Shown: one piece after another, positions 55,724-64,000 of the stretch
How positions within the stretch are numbered: the stretch's first letter is position 1
Layout of the letters: each line of letters starts with the position of its first letter
From: Geobacillus genomosp. 3
GTDB taxonomy: Bacteria > Bacillota > Bacilli > Bacillales > Anoxybacillaceae
Length of the DNA stretch: 64,000 nt
Direction of reading: 5' to 3'
Assembly: GCF_000445995.2 (NCBI RefSeq)
Contig: NC_022080.4
Coordinates: 930,001 to 994,000 of the forward strand
The notes under the pieces: model-generated
Databases searched by the model: none
Seen by the model: the letters and a program-made list of their open reading frames with translations, nothing else
What the model was told of the DNA's origin: nothing
Translations under genes and position numbers: made by a program

Positions 55724-55898
55724 GTTTCTTCCTCCTAACAACACAATATGGAAAGCGCCAAATACGGAAATTATCCCCTCATTTATAATAGTACGAAAAC
55801 GGTTTGCATTTCAACGAATTGTTTGCCATTGTTTCCGTTTTGCTTGCATTTTTTCTCGCCAGCTGACACACAATAAAAGCAGAAAGGAGAGACGGACA

Positions 55899-56324
55899 AT
55901 GCAAACGGTACGGGACGTCATGTCGACGGATGTGCAATATTGCACCCCGCTCGACAACATGTATGAAGTAGCTGTGAAAATGCGTGAATTTAATGTTGGC
56001 GCCATTCCGATTGTCGATCATGGCCGCCTCGTCGGCATGATTACCGACCGCGATTTAGTCGTGCGCGGCATCGCGGAAAAGCACCCCGGTTCGACGGCGG
56101 TGACGGAGGTGATGAGCCGCGAGCTTGTAACAGTATCGCCGGACGATTCGGTGCAAAAAGCGGCAGATTTGATGGCGCGCCATCAAATTCGCCGTCTCCC
56201 GGTCGTGGCAGACGGTCGTTTAGTCGGCATCGTTGCGCTTGGTGACCTGGCGACGAACCGCTATTCTGATGAAAGCGCCGGCCGTGCGCTGAGCGAGATT
56301 TCCGAACAACATACGGTCCATTAG
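55899..56324 (+). CDS. ylbB: CBS-domain protein YlbB
   Basis: 141 residues of two CBS motifs: 'VRDVMSTDVQYCTPLDNMYE', 'NVGAIPIVDHGRLVGMITDR' and 'VSPDDSVQKAADLMARHQIR' followed by 'RLPVVADGRLVGIVALGDLA'. It is a stand-alone adenosine-ligand sensor of unknown target, matching B. subtilis YlbB by position. SD AAAGGAGAGACG. The C-terminus ends 'EQHTVH'. Confidence 0.88.
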   Translation: MQTVRDVMSTDVQYCTPLDNMYEVAVKMREFNVGAIPIVDHGRLVGMITDRDLVVRGIAEKHPGSTAVTEVMSRELVTVSPDDSVQKAADLMARHQIRRLPVVADGRLVGIVALGDLATNRYSDESAGRALSEISEQHTVH

Positions 56325-56452
56325 CCAAGTGGGCAGGGCACGGCTTCTTTTCGTGAGATCGGACGCTCTTTTTTGGGCGTCCTCTTTTTTTTGTCTTTGA
56401 AAAACGGCTATAATGGCAGTAAGGATATTGTGTAGAAAGCGGGAGTTGCGGT

Positions 56453-57460
56453 GTGAAATGGTTTTTCCTTTTTTTGTTATTCTTGATCGGATTTTATTAC
56501 TTTGCGCCGAGTCCGCCGCCCCCGAGCCCTCCGGAGCAGCCGAAGACAGACGGTTATGTGTTGAAAGAGCCGGAGGCGACGGCCGGCATTGTCGCCTTAA
56601 TTGGCCAACCGGCGCAAGAGGCGACAAAACAGCTCGGTACGCCGGATCGGATCGATCCGTCCGCCTATGGCTATGATTGGTGGGTGTACAGCCGCCGTCC
56701 CGAGTCGTATGTGCAAATTGGTGTGTTCGAAGGTCGGATCGTCACTGCCTTGGTCGGCGGGAAAAAGGTGAATGTCGAGCCATTTGCGGTCGGCCAGCGC
56801 TTACAAACGATTTTTCAAACGATGCCGGTTCTATCCAACATTGAAATTAAGCTAAACAGCGGAACGTACCGGTTTGAGCTGTCTGAACAAGATTACTCGT
56901 CAAGACCGGTCGTCAAAGTCGGCGATGTATATGCCCAGCTGTACATCGATCGGTTCACCGGCAGCGTGGCAGCTGTTCGTCTCATGGACGCTGAAACGTT
57001 TGTAAAGCTGCGGCCGTACGAGCTTGTTTACCGTGGCCGTCTGCCTGCAGCTGCCTCCTTGTCGGAAGAAGAGCAACGAAACGTTGATGCAGCCAATGCG
57101 AAGCAAATTTTCGACTGGACGAATTTGATCCGCCGCCGCCATGGGCTTTCTCCTCTTATCTGGGATGACAAAGCGGCCGCCGCCGCTGCCAAGCATAGTC
57201 GGGATATGCATGACCACCGATTTTTCTCCCATGAGTCGCCGCAATACGGTGATCTGTCCAAACGGTTGAGCGCACTGAACGTATCCTTCCAGTTGGCCGG
57301 GGAAAATATCGCCGCCCATCAGGTGGACGGTGTGGAGGCGACCGCCGGATGGTTAAACAGCGAGAAACATCGGGAAATTATGCTGAACGAACAGTTTACT
57401 CACCTTGGCGTCGGTGTTTATGCCGATTATTACACGCAAAACTTCTTGACGCCGCTATAA
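56453..57460 (+). CDS. ylbC: YlbC: membrane-anchored CAP/SCP-domain protein
   Basis: 335 residues: N-terminal hydrophobic helix (3-17), a Pro-rich linker ('SPPPPSPPEQP') and a CAP-associated N-terminal domain (about 45-185, 'LGTPDRIDPSAYGYDWWVYS'). The CAP domain (about 205-335) has 'FDWTNLIRRRHGLSPLIWDD', 'FSHESPQYGDL', 'GENIAAHQ' and 'WLNSEKHREIMLNEQFTHLG'. It is extracytoplasmic, linked to sporulation in B. subtilis. GTG start after AAAGCGGGAG. Confidence 0.87.
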   Translation: MKWFFLFLLFLIGFYYFAPSPPPPSPPEQPKTDGYVLKEPEATAGIVALIGQPAQEATKQLGTPDRIDPSAYGYDWWVYSRRPESYVQIGVFEGRIVTALVGGKKVNVEPFAVGQRLQTIFQTMPVLSNIEIKLNSGTYRFELSEQDYSSRPVVKVGDVYAQLYIDRFTGSVAAVRLMDAETFVKLRPYELVYRGRLPAAASLSEEEQRNVDAANAKQIFDWTNLIRRRHGLSPLIWDDKAAAAAAKHSRDMHDHRFFSHESPQYGDLSKRLSALNVSFQLAGENIAAHQVDGVEATAGWLNSEKHREIMLNEQFTHLGVGVYADYYTQNFLTPL

Positions 57461-57534
57461 AAATTGGGCGCACCTTTGCCTGTTGGGCGCGATATGATAT
57501 GGCAGATAGGCATGAGTGGATGAAAGGGATGAGA

Positions 57535-57924
57535 ATGTCCATGGCCAAGCCTCTGCATCCTTCCGTTGAACAGTTCAAACAGTTTGTCAAAAAACACCCG
57601 AAACTCATCCAAGAGGTGCGCAGCGGCAAAAAGACGTGGAAGCAAGTGTACGAAGACTGGTACTTGTTCGGAGAGGATGACGACATATGGGAGCCGTACC
57701 GCGACGTAAACAACAAGGAGAAAGAGGAAGAAAAAGGAACAGGCAAATGGCTTGATAAGCTCGCCGCAATGCTTGGGCAGCTTGACGCGGCAGAAGTGCA
57801 AAAACATTTGACGAACGTCCAGCAGGCCATTGCTGCGATCCAAGGCATTCTTTCCGAATTTCAAGGAGCCGGTCCGCAACGTCCGAACAACGAGACGCAT
57901 CCGTTTTCCTTCCGTAAAGACTAA
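57535..57924 (+). CDS. ylbD: YlbD, putative spore coat protein
   Basis: 129 residues, 'HPSVEQFKQFVKKHPKLIQE', 'GKKTWKQVYEDWYLFGEDDD', a Glu/Lys-rich stretch, then helices 'KHLTNVQQAIAAIQGILSEF'. It matches the YlbD-like coat protein family. Several in-frame ATGs exist; 57535 lies 6 nt after AAAGGG. It is followed by ylbE after 12 bp. Confidence 0.85.
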   Translation: MSMAKPLHPSVEQFKQFVKKHPKLIQEVRSGKKTWKQVYEDWYLFGEDDDIWEPYRDVNNKEKEEEKGTGKWLDKLAAMLGQLDAAEVQKHLTNVQQAIAAIQGILSEFQGAGPQRPNNETHPFSFRKD

Positions 57925-57936
57925 AGGGTGGTAGCG

Positions 57937-58170
57937 ATGAGAAGAGACGTATGGCAATATGTGCAGGCAAATCCAATGTTGCGTGCGTTTTTGCGTGAAC
58001 AGCCGCGCTGGTACCGGTTGCTTGCCCGCCGCCCGCATGAGCTGTCGACACTTCAGTTGGCCGCTTTGCGCCACTATGAGCAAACGATTCCTGATAAAGT
58101 AGAAAAAATTTCCCAATCGCTGCAAATGGCCTCGCTTATGTGGCAAATGTTCAAAGCGCTGCGCGACTAA
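57937..58170 (+). CDS. ylbE: YlbE-like protein
   Basis: 77 residues, 'MRRDVWQYVQANPMLRAFLR', 'QPRWYRLLARRPHELSTLQL', 'EQTIPDKVEKISQSLQMASL': the YlbE-like family, often paired with YlbD. ATG at 57937 follows AAAGGGTGG with a 5-nt spacer. Function unknown, probably sporulation-related by association. Confidence 0.85.
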   Translation: MRRDVWQYVQANPMLRAFLREQPRWYRLLARRPHELSTLQLAALRHYEQTIPDKVEKISQSLQMASLMWQMFKALRD

Positions 58171-58216
58171 TTTGACGGCAAACGGCAAAGACTAGCTCTA
58201 AAAGGGAGTGATGTCT

Positions 58217-58582
58217 TTGCTAAAATGGTTTGTATGGACCGGGTGTGCGCTGCTGCTTTTGGCGTTTGCAACCGTCTGGCCGGCTGCAACGTCAGCTGCT
58301 CCTCATGCGCTGTCTGCGGCCGGTCAATTGCAAGTAAAGCATGAGGTGAAAGGGAACGACATCTTCATTGAATGTTTTGCCGTTCAATTTCCGTTTCGCA
58401 AAGGAGATGGGGGCGGCCATATCAACGTGTATCTCAATGGACAGAAAATGACGGAAGTGTATACAGCCGCCTTTATCGTGCGTGGTCTGCCGAGCGGAAA
58501 GCACGTCATTCGCCTTGAACTCGTCTACAACGATGGGAAAGCGGCCGGTATGGCGCATGAGTTTGAAGTGACGATTTCGTAA
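58217..58582 (+). CDS. Small secreted protein, unknown function
   Basis: About 121 residues with a classical signal peptide (hydrophobic 'GCALLLLAFATVWPAATSAA'). The mature beta-rich domain has 'GQLQVKHEVKGNDIFIECF', 'FPFRKGDGGGHINVYLNGQK' and 'GLPSGKHVIRLELVYNDGKA', suggesting an immunoglobulin-like fold. The TTG at 58217 is 8 nt after AAAGGGAG; ATG 58211 and GTG 58208 are alternatives too close to the SD. No family is recognised. Confidence 0.68.
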   Translation: MLKWFVWTGCALLLLAFATVWPAATSAAPHALSAAGQLQVKHEVKGNDIFIECFAVQFPFRKGDGGGHINVYLNGQKMTEVYTAAFIVRGLPSGKHVIRLELVYNDGKAAGMAHEFEVTIS

Positions 58583-58618
58583 AGATGGCAGGCGGCTTAA
58601 TTCGCTTGCGGCGGCAAG

Positions 58619-58663
58619 GCTATCCGGTTGAGTTTTTTTTCGGCTTTCGGATAGTCTTTTTTT
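58619..58663 (+). terminator. Terminator of the ylbC-ylbE region
   Basis: GCTATCCG (58619-58626) and CGGATAGT (58648-58655) followed by CTTTTTTT; loop 21 nt. Confidence 0.75.
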
Positions 58664-58744
58664 GCGCCCTTCTTTCCCCCGTAATCTCTTCCCTTTTCAT
58701 TTTTCCTTCATTCATGGTATGATGGATAGTGGAGGTGCCTATTT

Positions 58745-59191
58745 GTGAGGATTGCTACTCTCGAGCGCATCGAGATTTTGGATAAAGCGGAAGCATTAGC
58801 GAAAATGGTTGTTGAGTCAGACGTGGCGGACGAATATCGCCGCGCGTTTTGGCGGCTCAAGCAAGACCGCCGCGCCCAACAGTTGATCGGCCGCTTTGTG
58901 AAGCTGAAGGAACGGTACGAGGAAGTGCAGCGCTTTGGCAAATATCATCCCGATTACCGCAGCGTGATGAAAGAAGTGCGCGAGGCGAAACGGGAGCTTG
59001 ATTTGCACGAGACGGTCGCCGTCTTTAAAGAGGCGGAAAAGGCGCTGCAGCAGCTGCTTGATGATATTAGCGTGCTGATCGGCAAGGCTGTATCGGAACA
59101 TGTGAAAGTGCCGACCGGCAATCCGTATTTTTTGTCGGCCGGCTGTTCCGGCGGTTGCGGGGGCGGTGGGAGCTGCGGCTGCCGCATATAG
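58745..59191 (+). CDS. ylbF: RicF (YlbF), Ric complex subunit
   Basis: 148 residues of the YlbF/YmcA family: helical core 'LAKMVVESDVADEYRRAFWR' and 'REAKRELDLHETVAVFKEAE', then a Cys/Gly-rich tail 'SAGCSGGCGGGGSCGC'. In B. subtilis RicA, RicF and RicT form a complex carrying [4Fe-4S] clusters that activates RNase Y cleavage and Spo0A phosphorylation. The tail cysteines are consistent with cluster ligation. GTG start after GGAGGTG, 7-nt spacer. Confidence 0.92.
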   Translation: MRIATLERIEILDKAEALAKMVVESDVADEYRRAFWRLKQDRRAQQLIGRFVKLKERYEEVQRFGKYHPDYRSVMKEVREAKRELDLHETVAVFKEAEKALQQLLDDISVLIGKAVSEHVKVPTGNPYFLSAGCSGGCGGGGSCGCRI

Positions 59192-59209
59192 AAAAAAGGG
59201 GAAGGGACT

Positions 59210-59479
59210 ATGTTTCCAAAACGGCAAGGGATTATCGTTTGGCTTCACTCGCTGAAATACGGGAAACAGCTGCGCAAGTTCGGCAACATTCATTACATTT
59301 CCAAGCGGCTGAAGTATGCAGTTCTTTACTGCGATATGGAGCAGGTCGACCATGTGATGAAAAGGCTTGCCGCACTCCCGTTTGTCAAGCGGGTCGAGCC
59401 GTCGTACCGACCGTTTTTAAGGATGGAGTTTGAATCGAAAAGGGAGAAAGAAAAAGACTCCCCATATCCGCTTGGATGA
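59210..59479 (+). CDS. ylbG: UPF0298 protein YlbG
   Basis: 89 residues, '[20 protein letters not shown]', '[20 protein letters not shown]', '[15 protein letters not shown]': the UPF0298 pattern. It begins 18 bp after ylbF with SD AAGGGGAAGGG, so it is co-transcribed. Function unknown. Confidence 0.92.
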   Translation: MFPKRQGIIVWLHSLKYGKQLRKFGNIHYISKRLKYAVLYCDMEQVDHVMKRLAALPFVKRVEPSYRPFLRMEFESKREKEKDSPYPLG

Positions 59480-59487
59480 AAGAAACG

Positions 59488-59532
59488 AGCGGGCCCTAGT
59501 TGGCATCAGCCATACGGGCCCGCTTTTTTTTT
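59488..59532 (+). terminator. Terminator of ylbF-ylbG
   Basis: AGCGGGCCC (59488-59496) and GGGCCCGCT (59516-59524) followed by eight T residues. Confidence 0.92.
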
Positions 59533-59534
59533 CA

Positions 59535-59924
59535 CTATTGAAGCGGCGGAATGAAGCGATTCATCCGCATAATGCCGATTAAGTGCTGGTAGTACAGATC
59601 AAGGTCAGCGAACATGGTCGATGGTTTGACATCGAGATGGATGATGGTTGTACCAAGCTCTTTTCCGGTTTCTGCGAACAGTTCGTACCGTCTGTTCGGT
59701 TTGACGGACGGATCAGGAATGCCTTCACGGCAAATATAAAGCGGCTGAAAGTCGCCCGGGTTGGTTGGGTGAAGCACAACGGCCAAGGAGACGACGGCCT
59801 GGTCTTTTTTCAGCGTATGAAAGGCAAAGAAGCCGGATAAGCGATGGCGATTGACCCGCGCCAACTCGATCAATTCGTATAGATCCGAATAGCCTTCGCC
59901 AAGTTCGATAAAACGTTGAATCAT
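59535..59924 (-). CDS. Conserved hypothetical protein
   Basis: 129 residues, 'MIQRFIELGEGYSDLYELIE', 'HRLSGFFAFHTLKKDQAVVS', 'HLDVKPSTMFADLDLYYQHL'. It is soluble, alpha/beta, with no motif I can assign. The ATG at 59924 follows AAGGGGGATCGTAT. It is convergent with ylbG and downstream of the minus-strand RNA CsfG. Confidence 0.8.
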   Translation of the reverse strand: MIQRFIELGEGYSDLYELIELARVNRHRLSGFFAFHTLKKDQAVVSLAVVLHPTNPGDFQPLYICREGIPDPSVKPNRRYELFAETGKELGTTIIHLDVKPSTMFADLDLYYQHLIGIMRMNRFIPPLQ

Positions 59925-59988
59925 ATACGATCCCCCTTGCAATCATCGTCCATCCTTCACTTTACCGGCCATCTGCAGAAATTGCAAT

Positions 59989-60165
59989 AAAAAAAACCTT
60001 GCGGACAAAACGATCCGCAAGGCTCTTTCCAATTCCTTGACCCCGCGCAGGGCGGAAACAAGGGATGGAAAGAAAAAGAAAAGGGAGAGGAGAAACCGGA
60101 GGAAGAACTTATGGGGAAACGTAAGTCTTCTCCGTCATTGGCAACAACGCCATTTACGATGTTGC
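59989..60165 (-). ncRNA. csfG: CsfG-like sporulation small RNA (ylbH leader region)
   Basis: Read on the minus strand, three hairpins are separated by a strikingly pyrimidine-rich stretch (about 60106-60066). Hairpin 1 is GGCAACA/TGTTGCC (60166-60160 with 60146-60140), hairpin 2 has arms 60072-60059 and 60039-60025, and hairpin 3 is CCTTGCGGA/TCCGCAAGG (60022-60014 with 60005-59997) followed by eight T. A sporulation-type promoter precedes it. B. subtilis has the conserved non-coding RNA CsfG, made in the forespore, in the ylbG-ylbH interval, with a pyrimidine-rich unpaired segment. The 5' end is inferred. Confidence 0.75.
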
Positions 60166-60171
60166 CATTAC

Positions 60172-60201
60172 TCATTATGGACGGTTTGCCGATTTCTATA
60201 C
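60172..60201 (-). promoter_or_regulatory. Sigma-F/sigma-G-type promoter of csfG
   Basis: On the minus strand GTATA (60201-60197), 17-bp spacer, CATAATGA (60179-60172). This resembles the forespore sigma-F/sigma-G promoter class more than sigma-A. Confidence 0.55.
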
Positions 60202-60285
60202 ATTCGCCGATAAAAAATTCTTGGGTTTGCCGATGACTAACTTTATGGTAAGATTACGGTGAAAACGACGAATTAGGTGAACGCG

Positions 60286-61351
<1,066 letters not shown>

Positions 61352-61469
61352 AGGCGGGAGCAGCGTCCGGCTGACAGCTGAAACACGGCTTGGAAGTGGG
61401 CTGATAACGGAAACAATAACAGCGTTGTCTTGGCTGCCGGATGGCCCTGGGGGGCCGGGCGCCTAACGG

Positions 61470-62705
61470 CTACAAGCGCCCACGGGTTTCATTGGCTGCT
61501 TTGGCGGCCAGCCATATATACAGGCAAAGAAAGAGAAGTGTCACTAGCGGCCCATATTGCTGCAGCAGCTGCCAGCCTTCATCCCAAGCGCCGCCCGAGG
61601 CGGTGGGCAGAAACGCCGGAACGATGCCCGGCTCTCCGCTGGCTGTCCGTACATACAACGGCTCCCAAAGCAAGTATGTAAATGAAGCCGCGAATACTCC
61701 GTGCATCAGACGGGCGACAAAAAACGGCTGAAAGCGAATGTTGGCTTCGGCAAGGATGCTGGCGACTTGCGCTTGAACCGAAAAGCCGCCGAAAGCGAGG
61801 ACGAAGCTTGCCGCCACCGCTTTTTCAAGCAGCGTCGCCGCCTCTGTTTGGCTGATCATTTGACTGCCGAGCGTAATTTCAAACAGTCCGGAAAACACTG
61901 GGATGTCAAGCTGCTCCGGCAGCTGGGCGAGGCGAAGCAGATGGCGCAGCAGCGGAGCGAGCTGTTCCGTCAGGTGCACCATGTACAACAGTTTGTTGAC
62001 GACAGAAAAGAGAATAATAAAACCACCGATCATTAACAACGTCTGGACGGAGGAGCGGACAGCGTCGCCGAGCAGTTTGCCAAGCGGTTGTTCGTTTTTC
62101 AACCGCGTTTTGTGCAACGTGCGCAGCGCATACGGAAACGAAAACGGGCGGGGGCTTCGCTTTGGCCGCCCTTGTTCCTTTCGGATGCCGTGAAAACGCA
62201 TGATCAATCCGACGCCAATGTTCCCTAAATAATGGGAAACAGCCAACACAAGACCGAGATGTGGATTGTTGAAAAATCCAGCCGAAACAGCGCCAAAAAT
62301 GAACAGCGGGTTCGACGAGTTAGTGAAGGAAGCGAGCCGCTCGGCTTCAATGGTAGATAGTTGTTTCTCCTGGTACAGGCGGGCGGTCAGTTTGGCTCCG
62401 GACGGGTAGCCGGACGCCATTCCCATCGCCCAGGCAAACCCGCCAACGCCCGGGACCCGAAACAACGGGCGCATCAGCGGTTCAAGCAAGACGCCGAGAA
62501 AGTTCACGACGCCAAAACTGATGAGCAGCTCTGAGACGATGAAAAACGGCAAGAGCGACGGAAAAACGACTTCCCACCACATATTTAAACCGCGAATGGA
62601 CGCCTCAAGCGACTGTTTCGGGTAGCAAATGAGCGAAAACGCAAATAAGGTGACAGCGGAAGCGAGCAGTGCCGTTTTCAATTTTGTTCCCCAGTTTCGT
62701 TTCAA
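61470..62705 (-). CDS. ylbJ: Sporulation integral membrane protein YlbJ
   Basis: 411 residues, eight or more membrane helices, with 'WEVVFPSLLPFFIVSELLIS' near 44, 'GMASGYPSGAKLTARLYQEK' near 95 and 'ASFTNSSNPLFIFGAVSAGF' near 126. These are the nucleoside-recognition (GATE) type motifs of YlbJ, which is needed for heat-resistant spores in B. subtilis. TTG start at 62705 after GGGGGGAGAACG. Convergent with coaD and divergent from ylbK. Confidence 0.92.
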   Translation of the reverse strand: MKRNWGTKLKTALLASAVTLFAFSLICYPKQSLEASIRGLNMWWEVVFPSLLPFFIVSELLISFGVVNFLGVLLEPLMRPLFRVPGVGGFAWAMGMASGYPSGAKLTARLYQEKQLSTIEAERLASFTNSSNPLFIFGAVSAGFFNNPHLGLVLAVSHYLGNIGVGLIMRFHGIRKEQGRPKRSPRPFSFPYALRTLHKTRLKNEQPLGKLLGDAVRSSVQTLLMIGGFIILFSVVNKLLYMVHLTEQLAPLLRHLLRLAQLPEQLDIPVFSGLFEITLGSQMISQTEAATLLEKAVAASFVLAFGGFSVQAQVASILAEANIRFQPFFVARLMHGVFAASFTYLLWEPLYVRTASGEPGIVPAFLPTASGGAWDEGWQLLQQYGPLVTLLFLCLYIWLAAKAANETRGRL

Positions 62706-62835
62706 CGTTCTCCCCCCTTTTCTCGCCGTGCGGCTTTGCGCGGTACAACCTCATATAACCTAATATACGAGCATAGGGGGACGTTTTAGACCATAAGATG
62801 AAAGCGGGGAGCGCCGCAGCGAAGGGGGGAGGATT

Positions 62836-63624
62836 GTGCCGCCGAAGGTCGGATTGGCGCTCGGTTCAGGAGGGGCGCGCGGATTTGCCCATCTTGGCGT
62901 ATTAAAAGTATTGGAGGAGGAAGATATTCCGGTGTCCTGCTTGGCCGGCAGCAGCATCGGGGCTCTGATCGCCGTTCTTTATGCGAGCGGTCATGGCCTC
63001 AACCGGCTCTATCGGCTCGCTAAATCGTTCCGGCGCAACGATTTTCTTGACTGGACGGTACCAAAAATGGGGTTGATTGCCGGCGATCGCATCGCTGAGT
63101 TCATCCGTTTGTTGACGAAAGGGAAACGAATCGAGGATCTTTCTCCGCCGGTGGCGGTTGTCGCTGCCGATTTGCAGACGGGGGGGAAAGTCGTGTTTCG
63201 GCAAGGGGAAGCGGCTCAGGCGGTGCGGGCGAGCATTTCGATTCCCGGAATTTTTGTGCCGGCTGAGATAGATGGGAGGCTGCTTGTCGACGGCGGCGTC
63301 GTCGATCGGGTGCCGGTATCGGTCGTTCGGGCGATGGGGGCGGATATTGTCATCGCCGTCGATGTCGCCCCGCTTAACACGAGGGCAGAAATTACATCGA
63401 TTGTCGATGTAATTTGGCAGAGCCTCGACATTTTGCAAGCCGAGCTCGTCGCCTACCGCCAGCTCGCCTCAGACGTGATGATCCGGCCGCGTGTTGAGCG
63501 ATACAGCTCGCGGGCGTTTACGGATGTTGAGGAAATTATCGCCTGCGGCGAAGAAGAAGCGCGGAGACGGATCAGGGCGATCCGCCAAGCGATCGAACAG
63601 TGGAAGGAGCCATGGCACGAATGA
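62836..63624 (+). CDS. ylbK: Patatin-like phospholipase YlbK (RssA-like)
   Basis: 262 residues with the oxyanion motif 'GSGGARGFAHLGVL' near 10, nucleophile 'LAGSSIGAL' (Ser near 39) and the dyad Asp in 'LVDGGVVDRVP' near 153. This is the patatin-like alpha/beta hydrolase family, related to RssA/NTE; the lipid substrate is unknown. GTG start after AAGGGGGGAGG. The next gene overlaps by 4 bp. Confidence 0.9.
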   Translation: MPPKVGLALGSGGARGFAHLGVLKVLEEEDIPVSCLAGSSIGALIAVLYASGHGLNRLYRLAKSFRRNDFLDWTVPKMGLIAGDRIAEFIRLLTKGKRIEDLSPPVAVVAADLQTGGKVVFRQGEAAQAVRASISIPGIFVPAEIDGRLLVDGGVVDRVPVSVVRAMGADIVIAVDVAPLNTRAEITSIVDVIWQSLDILQAELVAYRQLASDVMIRPRVERYSSRAFTDVEEIIACGEEEARRRIRAIRQAIEQWKEPWHE

Positions 63625-64000
63625 AAAAACGGACGTATATCGCAGCGTTTTTCTTTGGCATTGCCCTCGCATTTCTGCTCATTTTTATGAAGCTCCCATA
63701 TTATGTAACGATGCCGGGAAGTGCACAAAACTTAAAGCCGCTCGTTCATGTCGAACACGGTGACCGCGATGCGGGAACGTTTATGTTGACGACGGTCCGC
63801 ATGGGACGGGCGAACGTCATCGCGTATTTGCTCGCCCATATCCGCCCGTTTTACGAGCTGCATCCAGTAGAGGAGATCAGACAGGAAGGGGAGAGCGACA
63901 AAGAATATACGATGCGCCAGCTTGAGCTCATGGAACAGTCAAAAGAGGCGGCGATCGTTGTCGCTTACCGGCACGCCGGAAAGCCGGTCGCGTATGAGGC
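63621..64000 (+). CDS. ylbL: YlbL: PDZ/S16 (SepM-type) membrane protease, N-terminal part
   Basis: The frame runs off the window end; about 126 residues are seen. An N-terminal membrane helix ('FFFGIALAFLLIFMKLPYYV') is followed by 'TMPGSAQNLKPLVHVEHGDR', 'TFMLTTVRMGRANVIAYLLA' and 'GESDKEYTMRQLELMEQSKE', the start of YlbL/SepM-family proteases. PDZ and Lon-like catalytic domains would follow beyond the window. ATG 63621 overlaps the ylbK stop (ATGA); an in-frame ATG at 63612 is an alternative. Confidence 0.85.
   Translation, partial: MKKRTYIAAFFFGIALAFLLIFMKLPYYVTMPGSAQNLKPLVHVEHGDRDAGTFMLTTVRMGRANVIAYLLAHIRPFYELHPVEEIRQEGESDKEYTMRQLELMEQSKEAAIVVAYRHAGKPVAYE

Noticed and set aside
59957..60175. 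72-codon minus-strand frame in the same interval
   Set aside because: It has no SD and runs through all the CsfG hairpins including the terminator stem and T tract.
60111..60236. 41-codon plus-strand frame with GGAGG SD upstream of rsmD
   Set aside because: The SD is the complement of the pyrimidine tract of the minus-strand CsfG RNA, so the purine-rich match is explained by that RNA. The peptide has no recognisable features.
61352..61469. GC-rich inverted repeats between coaD and ylbJ
   Set aside because: GGGCGC/GCGCCC pairing exists on the minus strand but has no T tract on either side, so I do not call a terminator.

Overview
The window is a thermophilic Bacillaceae chromosome segment, almost certainly Geobacillus. 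The PDH proteins PdhA, PdhB, PdhC and PdhD and the peptide deformylase closely resemble the G. stearothermophilus proteins as I remember them. Coding DNA is GC-rich, intergenic DNA is AT-rich, and GTG and TTG starts are common. Gene order follows the Bacillus subtilis patA-ykuE-ykuF-ykuI ... ktrC-rnjA-rpoY-ykrA-defB-pdhABCD-SR1-speA-yktA ... ylaF to ylaO-pycA-ctaABCDEFG-ylbB to ylbL stretch. It is core chromosome, with no tRNA, rRNA, CRISPR array, prophage or full-length insertion sequence.

Left part (1-20 kb). A TetR-type regulator tail, an ACAD10-like kinase-fold protein, a ComB phosphatase and a quinone oxidoreductase come first, followed by patA, an IDEAL-domain protein, CorA and a DUF1906 protein. 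A three-gene operon follows: a REC-GGDEF-REC diguanylate cyclase, a membrane-anchored HEAT-repeat protein and a family 2 glycosyltransferase. The glycosyltransferase is split by a ~150-bp AT-rich element with terminal inverted repeats. Next are ykyB, ykuE (Tat substrate), fadH with a FadR-type operator, ykuI (degenerate EAL), darB, the acetylated lysine branch dapH-dapL, ykuS, peroxiredoxin ykuU and a frameshifted ykuV.

Middle (20-43 kb). ktrC is followed by the convergent rpoY-rnjA operon. Upstream of rpoY lies an unannotated unit encoding a 23-residue cationic amphipathic peptide with its own SD and terminator. Then come ykrA, def and the pdhABCD operon behind a long AT-rich leader. The dual-function RNA SR1, with its SR1P peptide and two CcpN-type operators, sits beside speA. 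A nitronate monooxygenase-like gene, yktA, ykzI, suhB, ylaF, bipA, ylaH to ylaN and ftsW follow.

Right part (43-64 kb). Pyruvate carboxylase is followed by divergent ctaA and ctaBCDEFG, which supply heme A and the caa3 cytochrome oxidase with its assembly factors. The ylbB to ylbL group follows, including RicF (ylbF), rsmD, coaD and sporulation protein YlbJ. The ylbG-rsmD interval carries, on the minus strand, a structured pyrimidine-rich RNA with a sporulation-type promoter that matches CsfG. Three proteins here (KtrC, DarB, PycA) belong to families known to bind or be controlled through c-di-AMP. Two others belong to c-di-GMP families, a cyclase and a degenerate EAL protein.
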